Source: Clostridium beijerinckii (GTDB taxonomy: Bacteria > Bacillota > Clostridia > Clostridiales > Clostridiaceae). From it: a stretch of DNA of 64,000 nucleotides. The translations under genes were made by a program, and so were the position numbers. Shown one piece after another: positions 1 to 7,414 of this stretch; within the stretch, counting starts at the first letter, position 1, and the number at the start of each line of letters is the position of its first letter. Below the pieces are notes generated by a model that was given only the letters and a program-made list of their open reading frames with translations, was not told the origin of the DNA and did no database searches. The stretch lies in the NCBI RefSeq assembly GCF_018223745.1, contig NZ_CP073653.1, positions 3,066,001 through 3,130,000 of the forward strand, read 5' to 3'.

Positions 1-1126
1 GTGCAACTAAGGCAGCTCCTGTTAATGTAGCTAAATCTATAACCTTATTAACTTTTTCCTTTTCAATTATATAATGTACCGCATCTATAAGAGTAAGTCT
101 TCCTTCTGCATCTGTATTTAAAACTTCAATGTATTTACCAGCCATAGAACCAATTATATCTCCTGGTTTATATGCTTTGCCAGATATTAAATTTTCACAT
201 GCAGCAATTACTCCTACAACATTTATCTTTAGCTTTTTCTTTGCTATAGCACTTATTGCTCCAATAACTGATGCAGCTCCACCCATGTCTGATTTCATTG
301 AATCCATGCTGCTAGTTGGCTTGATAGAATATCCACCTGAATCATAAGTGACTCCCTTTCCAACTAGACCTAATATGTCGTCCTTTTTGCTTTCATCTCC
401 AAAATATCTCATTACAATAAGTCTAGGAGAAAGTTCTGATCCTTTAGCTACTGATAGGAAAGATTCCATTCCAAGTTCATTAATTTTCTTTTCATCGAAT
501 ACTTCAACTTCAAATCCATATTTGTTTCCAGAGCCAATAACCTTTTCTGCAAGAGTTTCTGGATATAGTACATTAGCTGGTTCATTAACTAAATCCCTTG
601 CAAATTTAGTTGTTTCAACAAGTATCAAAGCTTCATCTATATATTCATCTATTGAGTTTGGCTTTCCATTTTCATCAGTACAGATACTTACTTCAATTTC
701 CGAATTTTCATTAGCTTCAGTCTTGTATTTGTCAAATCTATATTCTCCAAAACCAATTCCTTCAACCATAGACTTCGTAATATCTTCAACTGATAACTTC
801 TTATTAGATGTCATATTTAATGCTATTTTTTTAGCTTTTAATTCAATTGCCTTTTTTATTGCCTTTCCAAAAGAACCTCTTATAATTTCTGTTGTCAACT
901 CATCCTTGCTTCCAAGTCCAATAAATATTATGTCTTGAACTCCACTTTCAACTACATTGGTAGCCACACATATTTCTCCAGCATTACCTTTAAATTTATT
1001 GCTTTCTTTAAAATGCTTATATATCACTGTAAGCTTTTCATCTTGCAAATCTTTATTTTCACTATAAACCGGAAGCATAACCAAGTCAGCTTCATTAGCT
1101 TTAATTGTATTAATTTTAAATTCCAT
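1..1126 (-). CDS. pepA: Leucyl aminopeptidase (M17 family), 5' part; 3' end outside the window
   Basis: Reading the minus strand from an ATG at 1126 gives about 375 uninterrupted residues that run off the left edge. The M17 hallmark NTDAEGRL is encoded at 95-118. Upstream lie a G-K-G-V-T-Y-D-S-G-G segment and D-M-G-G-A-A-S, which carry metal-binding and active-site residues of the family (usually FDSGG, here YDSGG). The protein is a cytoplasmic dinuclear-metal exopeptidase that releases N-terminal residues from peptides. Family members are about 480-500 aa, so about 100-120 residues should lie beyond base 1. The start is supported by a GGAGGGAA ribosome site at 1131-1138. It is transcribed alone from the promoter at 1168-1196. 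The family is clear; the physiological substrate is not visible. Confidence 0.93.
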   Translation of the reverse strand, partial: MEFKINTIKANEADLVMLPVYSENKDLQDEKLTVIYKHFKESNKFKGNAGEICVATNVVESGVQDIIFIGLGSKDELTTEIIRGSFGKAIKKAIELKAKKIALNMTSNKKLSVEDITKSMVEGIGFGEYRFDKYKTEANENSEIEVSICTDENGKPNSIDEYIDEALILVETTKFARDLVNEPANVLYPETLAEKVIGSGNKYGFEVEVFDEKKINELGMESFLSVAKGSELSPRLIVMRYFGDESKKDDILGLVGKGVTYDSGGYSIKPTSSMDSMKSDMGGAASVIGAISAIAKKKLKINVVGVIAACENLISGKAYKPGDIIGSMAGKYIEVLNTDAEGRLTLIDAVHYIIEKEKVNKVIDLATLTGAALVA

Positions 1127-1167
1127 ACTATTCCCTCCATTTATAAAAATTAGTTTATATTCATAAT

Positions 1168-1196
1168 TTTATATCTACTGTTCACTGCGTGTACAA
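1168..1196 (-). promoter_or_regulatory. Predicted sigma-A promoter of pepA
   Basis: On the minus strand there is a -35 TTGTAC (1191-1196), a 17-nt spacer and a -10 TATAAA (1168-1173), about 40 nt before the pepA start codon. An alternative extended -10 (TGGTATAAT, 1412-1420) lies further upstream without a good -35. Apart from these and the terminator at 1625-1662, I see nothing else in the 570-bp gap. Confidence 0.55.
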
Positions 1197-1624
1197 ACAC
1201 TAGAAATATTTCATTCCTTTATAGTTTATTATTTCAATCATAAACTCTTTATATGTTATCTATATTGAAATAATAAATCTGAACTAAATGCTTACTTAAG
1301 CCTGGAATGTAGAAACTTGATTCCAACATGCGTATTAAAATTGTAAACAGTATAGATATAATTTGTTTAAGCCTTAACATCTATCATTAATGTTACGCTT
1401 TTATTGTAGTTATTATACCATATAATACGAATATGAATACTTTTTTCCATCTTTATACTTTTGATTCTTTTCAAACCAATTGAAAATCATATTATATAAG
1501 TTATAACTTCAAATAGTGTATGTCAGCGACGGACTTAACAAAATTATAATTTACTACAAGATAAAGCTATTTTTATTATACTTTCTGAAATCTTTGCCTT
1601 AATAGGTAGTTCCTAAAGAAGAAA

Positions 1625-1662
1625 AAGCACTGCACTAAATATATGAATTTAGCACAATGCTT
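1625..1662 (-). terminator. Intrinsic terminator after the glycerophosphodiesterase gene
   Basis: On the minus strand, AAGCATTGTGCTAAAT pairs with ATTTAGTGCAGTGCTT around a short loop and is followed by TTTTTC. It begins about 34 nt after the stop of the glycerophosphodiesterase frame. The same hairpin, differing only in two loop bases, recurs at 7274-7311. Confidence 0.8.
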
Positions 1663-1695
1663 ATATATAACAAATTTAGTTTACAAGTTTTAGAT

Positions 1696-2427
1696 TTACA
1701 AATTGTTTCTTATTCCCCTTGCTACATCTGGATAATTAGTTATTATTGAATCAACCTTGTTTTTGTATAAAAAGTTCATTTCATCTCCTTCATTAACAGT
1801 CCAAACATGAAGTCGTATATTTTCCTTCTTACATTCTTCTATTAGATTTTCATACTGAAGATTGTAACTACAGGGATGTAATGCAGTTACACCTAATTTT
1901 TTAGCATATTCTAAAATACCTATCCATCCATCACAATATAATAATCCAGTTCTTGCTTTATTATTAAGTTCTTTAATTTTCTTTATTGTATAATGATTGA
2001 ATGATGAATATATTACTCTATCTTCAAAATCCATATCTTTTGATAACTTTAATACCTTTTCTTCAATTCCTTCATAAAATATAATTCCAGTTTTAAGTTC
2101 CACATTTATAATTAAATTGGTTGGTTTTAAAAGCTCATAAACTTCCTTAAGAGTAGGAATTTCAGCATAAACATAATTTGGATTAGAGCAATTAAAGTTA
2201 AAATTCTTAAGCTCCTTTAACGTATATTCTATTACATTACCCCTTCAATTACTTGTTCTATCAATTGTTTCATCATGTATTACTACTAATTCTCCATCTT
2301 TTGTAAGTTGCACATCTAATTCAACACCATCTGCCCCTTGGGCAACTGCAAGTTCAAATGCTTCTAAAGTGTTCTCTGGCGCATATCCTGAAGCGCCTCT
2401 ATGTGCCCATATCTTTGTATCACCCAT
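1696..2427 (-). pseudogene. Glycerophosphodiester phosphodiesterase interrupted by an in-frame TGA
   Basis: One continuous frame runs from ATG 2427 to the stop at 1696 (243 codons) except for a single TGA at 2245-2247. The first 60 residues carry the GDPD core: [12 protein letters not shown] near the start, [15 protein letters not shown] and [10 protein letters not shown]. After the TGA the same frame resumes as R-G-N-V-I-E-Y-T-L-K-E-L and continues to the family C-terminus (HVWTVNEG, ITNYPD). The usual sequence here is S-N-G-x-G, so GGA to TGA explains the break. The intact enzyme would hydrolyse glycerophosphodiesters to glycerol-3-phosphate plus alcohol, feeding the adjacent Ugp transporter. 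Total length matches the family (about 245 aa). The ribosome site is AAGGTG. It is either a point-mutation pseudogene, a sequencing error or a readthrough site; ATG 2103 is unlikely to give an active product because the catalytic H and D/E residues are upstream. Confidence 0.85.
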
Positions 2428-2604
2428 ACTTTATCACCTTCCACATAATTTAATATTACAAAAGAGTACCAAGTATTTAATTACTATTGATACCCTTTCT
2501 AGATTTAAACTATTTTATAAAACTATAAAACTTTTTTGCAAATCAATTACTTATAGGTAAACAACTTAAGAATTAGACTTATTAGATGAACATTATTTAC
2601 AAAG

Positions 2605-2668
2605 TTGCCAAGACTTAAGTTCATATCTTCACTAGAAATCATAAATATATTTGTGATTTCGGTAGTTA
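2605..2668. repeat. Short copy of the foldback-associated repeat
   Basis: About 60 bp matches the left flank and both outer ends of the element at 14037-14290, including an identical 25-bp block starting ACTAGAAATCATAAATATAT. Here the two ends are joined directly to give a small hairpin (GAAATCA ... TGATTTC, 2635-2660). It sits in the 297-bp gap between ugpB and the phosphodiesterase gene, which otherwise holds only a weak minus-strand promoter-like stretch (TTGCAA, 17 nt, ATAAAA). Confidence 0.7.
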
Positions 2669-2724
2669 CCACATAAATTTAGTTTTAGAGTTCAATATCT
2701 ATAATAATTGTCACATGAATCATA

Positions 2725-4077
2725 CTACTTATTAATCTTGTTATATTCGCCAATTGACTTATTAATACTATCTGCCATAGCTTTTACAGTTTCTTCAGGA
2801 GTTTGTTTTCCATTAAGCATATTTTCAATTTCAGTTTCAACTGTTTGCCTAGCTTCTGGGAATACGCTTAACAGTGCTCCTGCATACTCTGGTGATGAGC
2901 TGTGAAGCTGATCAACTGCTGTCTTAAATTGTGGAAATTTATTAATATTGTCTTTATATACTTGTTCATTTTGAGCATCAGTTGTAACAGGGAAATATCC
3001 AGTGTTAGCATTCCAATAAGCTTGTGATTCTGGAGAGATTAAGAATTTTACAAATTCCCATGTAGCCTTCTTTTTAGCGTCATCTTTATTATCTAATGCC
3101 CATAAAGAAGCACCTCCAATTGAAACTCCGCCTTTTGAACCATCAACAGCTGTTGGAAAATATGCAGTGCCAACTTCAAATTTACCATTAACATCAGTTA
3201 ATATTTGTTTTAATGAAGCTGTTGAACCTAATGTCATCGCAGATTTTCCTGCTGAGAAATCTGCAAGTCCTGCATCTCCACCACGTCCTACATTAGCTGT
3301 ACATCCCTTATCATATAAACTCTTCCATGAATTTAAAATACTTAAAGCCGCACCATTTTTGTCGAAGTCAACTGCAGTTGCTGCACCTTGTCTACCATTT
3401 CCGTTATCTGCATATTTAAGTCCTTGTTTAGCAATAAATTCTTCAAAGAACCAGCCATAAATACCAAGAGAAATTGCATTAGCAGCTCCACCTTTAGAGT
3501 TTAAATCGTCTGAAATGCTTTCAATTTGAGAAAAACTTTGGGGCACATCTTTAATGCCAGCCTTAGCAAACATATCTTTATTATAATATAGTATTGGTGT
3601 TGATGAATTAAATGGCATTGAATATAATTTCTTATCTACAGTATAATAAGCCGCTATATTAGGTTCTATTTTTGAAATATCATAATTATCCTTATCAATT
3701 AATTCCTGCATCGGAACTATATATCCCGAATCTATCATAAAGCGAGTTCCAATGTCATAAATTTGTACTAAATCTGCTCCCATGTTTCCAAGCTGTGCAC
3801 TTTTAAGCTTATTTATTGAATCATCGTATTCTCCTTGATATTGTGCATCTACATGAATTCCTTTATCATTTTCGCTGTTAAATTTATCTACTAAATGAGT
3901 AAGAGCTTCTCCATTTACTCCTCCCATAGAGTGCCAAAACGTTATTGTTGTTTTTCCTTTATCATCACCATTTGACGAGTTATTCCCAGTTTCCTTACTA
4001 GCACCACCACACCCTGCAAGTAAAGTCAAGGCCATTGTAGCCGTTAAAACAAGTGGCAAGAATTTTTTAAATTTCAT
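2725..4077 (-). CDS. ugpB: sn-Glycerol-3-phosphate-type ABC transporter substrate-binding lipoprotein
   Basis: The 450-aa protein starts with a lipoprotein signal peptide (K-rich start, hydrophobic core, lipobox LLAGC, Cys at about residue 23), followed by a G/N/S-rich linker. The mature part is a cluster-1 (MalE/UgpB-type) solute-binding protein with FWHSMGGVNGEALTHLV at the start and the family's F-N-S-S-T-P-I-L-Y-Y-N hinge segment near residues 155-165. It would bind substrate outside the membrane and deliver it to UgpA/UgpE. It is the fourth gene of the ugpC-A-E-B unit, 121 nt after ugpE, which is common for a highly expressed binding protein. Assignment to glycerol-3-phosphate or glycerophosphodiesters rests on similarity to UgpB and on the adjacent phosphodiesterase; another sugar phosphate cannot be excluded. 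Confidence 0.85.
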   Translation of the reverse strand: MKFKKFLPLVLTATMALTLLAGCGGASKETGNNSSNGDDKGKTTITFWHSMGGVNGEALTHLVDKFNSENDKGIHVDAQYQGEYDDSINKLKSAQLGNMGADLVQIYDIGTRFMIDSGYIVPMQELIDKDNYDISKIEPNIAAYYTVDKKLYSMPFNSSTPILYYNKDMFAKAGIKDVPQSFSQIESISDDLNSKGGAANAISLGIYGWFFEEFIAKQGLKYADNGNGRQGAATAVDFDKNGAALSILNSWKSLYDKGCTANVGRGGDAGLADFSAGKSAMTLGSTASLKQILTDVNGKFEVGTAYFPTAVDGSKGGVSIGGASLWALDNKDDAKKKATWEFVKFLISPESQAYWNANTGYFPVTTDAQNEQVYKDNINKFPQFKTAVDQLHSSSPEYAGALLSVFPEARQTVETEIENMLNGKQTPEETVKAMADSINKSIGEYNKINK

Positions 4078-4198
4078 TTTTATTTTCTCCCTTCAATTTT
4101 GAAAATCATAATATTCCTATATTTAAACAGCTTATATTTTTTAATTAAATGCTGTTTTTTAACCATTAGCTGTACTTTAATAAATCTTACTGTTCGAT

Positions 4199-5098
4199 TT
4201 AGCCTTTAACAGCACCAGAGAACATACCTCTTATAAGTTGTTTTTGCCCTGCAACAAAGATTAATAGTGATGGTATTATTACCATTACAACGCCTGCAAT
4301 CATCATTGTTATGGACTGTGAATCAATACTATTGAGCATACTTATACCAATTTGAACTGTTCTCATTTTATCAGATCCAGTTACTAGAAGTGGCCACATG
4401 TACATATTCCAAGCATTTATAAATGTATAAACTGCCATTGCACCTATCGATGATTTTGTAAGAGGCATTAAAATTTTACATATGAACTTTATATTTGAGC
4501 ATCCATCAATCTTTGCTGATTCATAAAGTGCAATTGGAAAAGACAAATAAAATTGCCTAAATAAAAATATTCCCATTGCTGATGCCAAATATGGAACTAT
4601 AAGTACTTGATATGAATCCAGCCAATTCCATGAACTTACTGTTAAATAATTTGAAATGATCGTTGCTTCTCCTGGTATCATCATTGTTGACATAACAATC
4701 ATAAACAATAATTCCTTACCTTTAAAATTTAAGAATGAAAATGAAAATGCCGCTAGTGAAGACGATACTATTTGTCCAATTGTTATTAATCCTGCTACTA
4801 AAAATGAGTTAAATACAAATTTAAATAATGGAACTTTTTTTAATACATCTAAAAAGTTTGATAATGTAGGATTTTTAGGTATCAAATTTAAATCTGCTGA
4901 AAATACCTCACTTGATTCCATAAATGCAATGCTTAAAGCATATAAAAGAGGTAGAAGTACAATTAAGACAACAATTAAATTAATTAATAGTCTCAAAGAA
5001 TAGTTAATTCTTTTTCTATTTTTATATCTTCTTCTCATCTTAGTTTGAATATCTTCTATTTCCTTTTTCGTTATATTTTCATTAATTACAGCTTCCAT
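4199..5098 (-). CDS. ugpE: ABC transporter permease, UgpE/MalG type
   Basis: The 299-aa protein has a cytoplasmic basic N-terminus followed by about six hydrophobic helices. The permease EAA loop is visible as Y-E-S-A-K-I-D-G-C-S around residues 192-201, the site that contacts the ATPase. Its ATG (5096-5098) overlaps the ugpA stop by one base (TAATG), so translation is probably coupled; the ribosome site is AAAGGAG. With UgpA it forms the membrane channel of the importer. Length and topology are normal for the MalG/UgpE family. Confidence 0.88.
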   Translation of the reverse strand: MEAVINENITKKEIEDIQTKMRRRYKNRKRINYSLRLLINLIVVLIVLLPLLYALSIAFMESSEVFSADLNLIPKNPTLSNFLDVLKKVPLFKFVFNSFLVAGLITIGQIVSSSLAAFSFSFLNFKGKELLFMIVMSTMMIPGEATIISNYLTVSSWNWLDSYQVLIVPYLASAMGIFLFRQFYLSFPIALYESAKIDGCSNIKFICKILMPLTKSSIGAMAVYTFINAWNMYMWPLLVTGSDKMRTVQIGISMLNSIDSQSITMMIAGVVMVIIPSLLIFVAGQKQLIRGMFSGAVKG

Positions 5099-5961
5099 TA
5101 ATACTTAACTCCTTTCTTTTCTACTCTGAACATTATTAATGTAAGTATTATTATTATTGCAAAAAGTACAACTGATTGTGCGGCTGCGCTACCAAATCGA
5201 TAATTGAAAAATGCATCCCTATAAATTGAATAAACAAGGAGATTTGTTGACTCCCCTGGTCCTCCTTGAGTTAATATTTTAACTTGTCCAAACGCTTGAA
5301 AGGCTTGGATAATATTTACTACGAACGTATAGAATAGAATTGGACTAAGTCCAGGTAAAGTTAATTTGAAGAATTTATGAAGTGAGCTTGCCCCATCAAT
5401 TGATGCTCTTTCATATATAGATTCATCAATATTGCTTAACCCAGCCGAAAAATATAGAAAATTAATACCGCTGTTAAGCCATGCAGTTAATACTGCAACA
5501 CAAATTAATGCATACTTAGGATCTGTTAACCAATTTATATTAACATTGAGAATTTTATTTACAATACCTACAGATGGGTGAAGAATAATTTTAAATATCA
5601 TTGATGCTGATGTAGATGCAATTGCCATTGGAAGAGCATACGCAGTGCTAAAAATTCGTATTCCTGGAAAGGTTTTATTACATAATAAGGCTGTTATAAG
5701 TCCTAAAGCTATGCTTACTAAAACAACTATTGCCACAAAAATAAATGTAACCATTAGGCTGTTATAAAATGATGATGATGAAAATAAATCTGTATAATTC
5801 TCAAATCCTGCAAATAATTTAGCCTGTCCCATTTTATCTGTTTTATATAAACTTAAATATACTGTTTTAAAAAATGGATAAAATAAAAATAATATAAAAA
5901 TTATAAGACTTGGTATAATAAACAAATATGGTCCAATTTCAGTTTTTTTTATTTTATTCAT
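5098..5961 (-). CDS. ugpA: ABC transporter permease, UgpA/MalF type
   Basis: I place the start at the ATG ending at 5961 (MNKIKKTE) because GGAGG lies 8 nt before it; the open frame extends 19 codons further upstream inside ugpC without a good ribosome site. The 287-aa product has six predicted membrane helices and the permease motif Y-E-R-A-S-I-D-G-A-S, which docks to the UgpC ATPase. It overlaps the end of ugpC by 8 nt (5954-5961) and ugpE by 1 nt, so the three genes are translationally linked. It is the partner half-channel of UgpE for uptake of glycerol-3-phosphate or a glycerophosphodiester (substrate inferred from family and context). Confidence 0.88.
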   Translation of the reverse strand: MNKIKKTEIGPYLFIIPSLIIFILFLFYPFFKTVYLSLYKTDKMGQAKLFAGFENYTDLFSSSSFYNSLMVTFIFVAIVVLVSIALGLITALLCNKTFPGIRIFSTAYALPMAIASTSASMIFKIILHPSVGIVNKILNVNINWLTDPKYALICVAVLTAWLNSGINFLYFSAGLSNIDESIYERASIDGASSLHKFFKLTLPGLSPILFYTFVVNIIQAFQAFGQVKILTQGGPGESTNLLVYSIYRDAFFNYRFGSAAAQSVVLFAIIIILTLIMFRVEKKGVKY

Positions 5962-7105
5962 CACATAGGCCTCCTTTAACTTCATCATACAGAATATTCT
6001 TTCCTGTTGTTTCATCAAAAATACAAATATTTTTTGTATTTATTAGAATCTGAGCCTCATCTCCTGTGCTTAAGTTAACGCTATCTTTAAAAATTGCTGT
6101 CAGCTCACTATTTCCAATTTTAAAATAAACATTTGTCTTTTCTCCAAGCATTTCGCTTAATTCTACCTTAATATTAATTACCGAAGATACATGTTCTTTA
6201 TCTTCGTCCTTTATATCTGCACTTTGTGTAATATGCTCTGGCCTTATACCAATAATTACATTTTTATTTTCATAAGATTTTTTTATCAATAGCTTACTTT
6301 TACTTTTAGGTAAATACACTTTTTCATTACCGAATATAAAATGCATTTCATCATTTTCCTGTTTTAATTGGCATTTTATAAAATTCATTGACGGTGATCC
6401 TATAAAACCTGCAACAAATTTATTGATTGGATTATTATATAATTCCTCTGGAGTATCTACTTGATGCACTATTCCATCTTTTAATACAACTATTTTGGTA
6501 CCAAGTGTCATTGCCTCAGTTTGATCGTGCGTTACATATATAATTGTATTGTTTAATTTTTTATGAAGTTTTGACATTTCAACTCTCATATGATTTCTTA
6601 ATTTTGCATCTAAATTTGATAAAGGCTCATCCATAAGCAAAATTTTAGGGTTTCTAATTATTGCACTTGCAATTGCAACTCTTTGCTTCTGACCCCCAGA
6701 TAATTCTTTTGGCATTCTCTTTAATAATTCTTGTATTCCCAAGATTTCTGCAACTTTATTTACTTTTTCTTTTATAGTAGCTTTATCAACTTTTCTCACC
6801 TTTAAAGAAAATGCTATATTATCATAAACTGACATCATTGGATATAGTGCGTAATTTTGAAATACCATGCTTAAATCTCTTTCTTTGTGAGTAAGATAAT
6901 TTGCAAACTGTCCATCTAGCCACATTTCACCTTCGCTTATTTCTTCAAGGCCAGCTATCATTCTAAGTGTTGTTGATTTACCACAGCCTGATGGCCCAAC
7001 TAAAATCAAAAAATCTTTATCATCAACTTCTAAATTGACATTTTTAACTGCATATGATTCATCATCATATTTTTTACATACGTTTTTGAGCAATAATTTT
7101 GACAC
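5954..7105 (-). CDS. ugpC: ABC transporter ATP-binding protein, UgpC/MalK type
   Basis: The 383-aa ATPase begins at GTG 7105 with TAAGGAGG 7 nt upstream. Walker A GPSGCGKST is at residues 37-45, the Q-loop at VFQNYALYP, signature LSGGQKQR near 135 and Walker B ILLMDEPLSNLD near 155-166. The last 150 residues form the MalK-type regulatory OB domain (IGIRPEHI, residues about 275-283). It energises the UgpA/UgpE importer from the cytoplasmic face. It is the first gene of the operon, behind the promoter at 7155-7183 and the TTWACA repeats at 7198-7237. In this family the ATPase may be shared with other sugar importers. Confidence 0.9.
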   Translation of the reverse strand: MSKLLLKNVCKKYDDESYAVKNVNLEVDDKDFLILVGPSGCGKSTTLRMIAGLEEISEGEMWLDGQFANYLTHKERDLSMVFQNYALYPMMSVYDNIAFSLKVRKVDKATIKEKVNKVAEILGIQELLKRMPKELSGGQKQRVAIASAIIRNPKILLMDEPLSNLDAKLRNHMRVEMSKLHKKLNNTIIYVTHDQTEAMTLGTKIVVLKDGIVHQVDTPEELYNNPINKFVAGFIGSPSMNFIKCQLKQENDEMHFIFGNEKVYLPKSKSKLLIKKSYENKNVIIGIRPEHITQSADIKDEDKEHVSSVINIKVELSEMLGEKTNVYFKIGNSELTAIFKDSVNLSTGDEAQILINTKNICIFDETTGKNILYDEVKGGLCDE

Positions 7106-7154
7106 CAGTTTTCCTCCTTAAACATTACTTTTAACAATTCTTCCAACAATTTGA

Positions 7155-7183
7155 ATATTATCATTGTGAAAATTCAAAGTCAA
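7155..7183 (-). promoter_or_regulatory. Predicted sigma-A promoter of the ugp operon
   Basis: On the minus strand there is a -35 TTGACT (7178-7183), a 17-nt spacer and a -10 TAATAT (7155-7160), about 50 nt before the ugpC GTG. An AAACGTTT palindrome (7192-7199) just upstream resembles the core of a LacI/CcpA site but misses several cre positions. Confidence 0.65.
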
Positions 7184-7197
7184 TTTGCAGCAAACGT

Positions 7198-7237
7198 TTA
7201 ACACAAGTATTTACATAGTATTAACCTAAGCTTTACA
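7198..7237. promoter_or_regulatory. Pho-box-like direct repeats upstream of ugp
   Basis: On the plus strand, TTAACA (7198-7203), TTTACA (7210-7215), TTAACC (7221-7226) and TTTACA (7232-7237) recur every 11-12 bp; TTTACC at 7254-7259 keeps the same 11-bp phase. This matches the TT(A/T/C)ACA repeats with about 5-nt spacers bound by PhoP in Firmicutes. The repeats lie immediately upstream of the ugp -35, which fits phosphate control of glycerophosphodiester uptake. Their orientation is opposite to the operon, so the assignment stays tentative. Confidence 0.45.
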
Positions 7238-7273
7238 GTTATATGCCTATACCTTTACCTTAATTTAACAAAA

Positions 7274-7311
7274 AAGCACTGCACTAAATATATCGATTTA
7301 GCACAATGCTT
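7274..7311 (-). terminator. Intrinsic terminator after the PTS regulator gene
   Basis: On the minus strand, AAGCATTGTGCTAAAT and ATTTAGTGCAGTGCTT form a stem followed by TTTTTTG. It lies about 100 nt after the stop of the PRD regulator and before the ugp promoter region. It is a twin of the hairpin at 1625-1662. Confidence 0.8.
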
Positions 7312-7414
7312 ACATATTAAAAATAGTTTTATTCAATTATACTGTTGAGCTTTAAAGAATCACGCTTACTTGCTTTTGTCATCAATATAGAACTTCTCAT
7401 CGTCATTTATCTTT

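Noticed and set aside
129..1153. Three plus-strand open frames opposite pepA
   Set aside because: They are the complement of the M17 aminopeptidase frame, which is conserved and has a ribosome site; the plus-strand frames are low in complexity and have no ribosome sites.
7188..7205. CcpA cre site before ugpC
   Set aside because: The AAACGTTT core is present but the outer positions of the cre consensus fail on both strands; mentioned only as a weak possibility.
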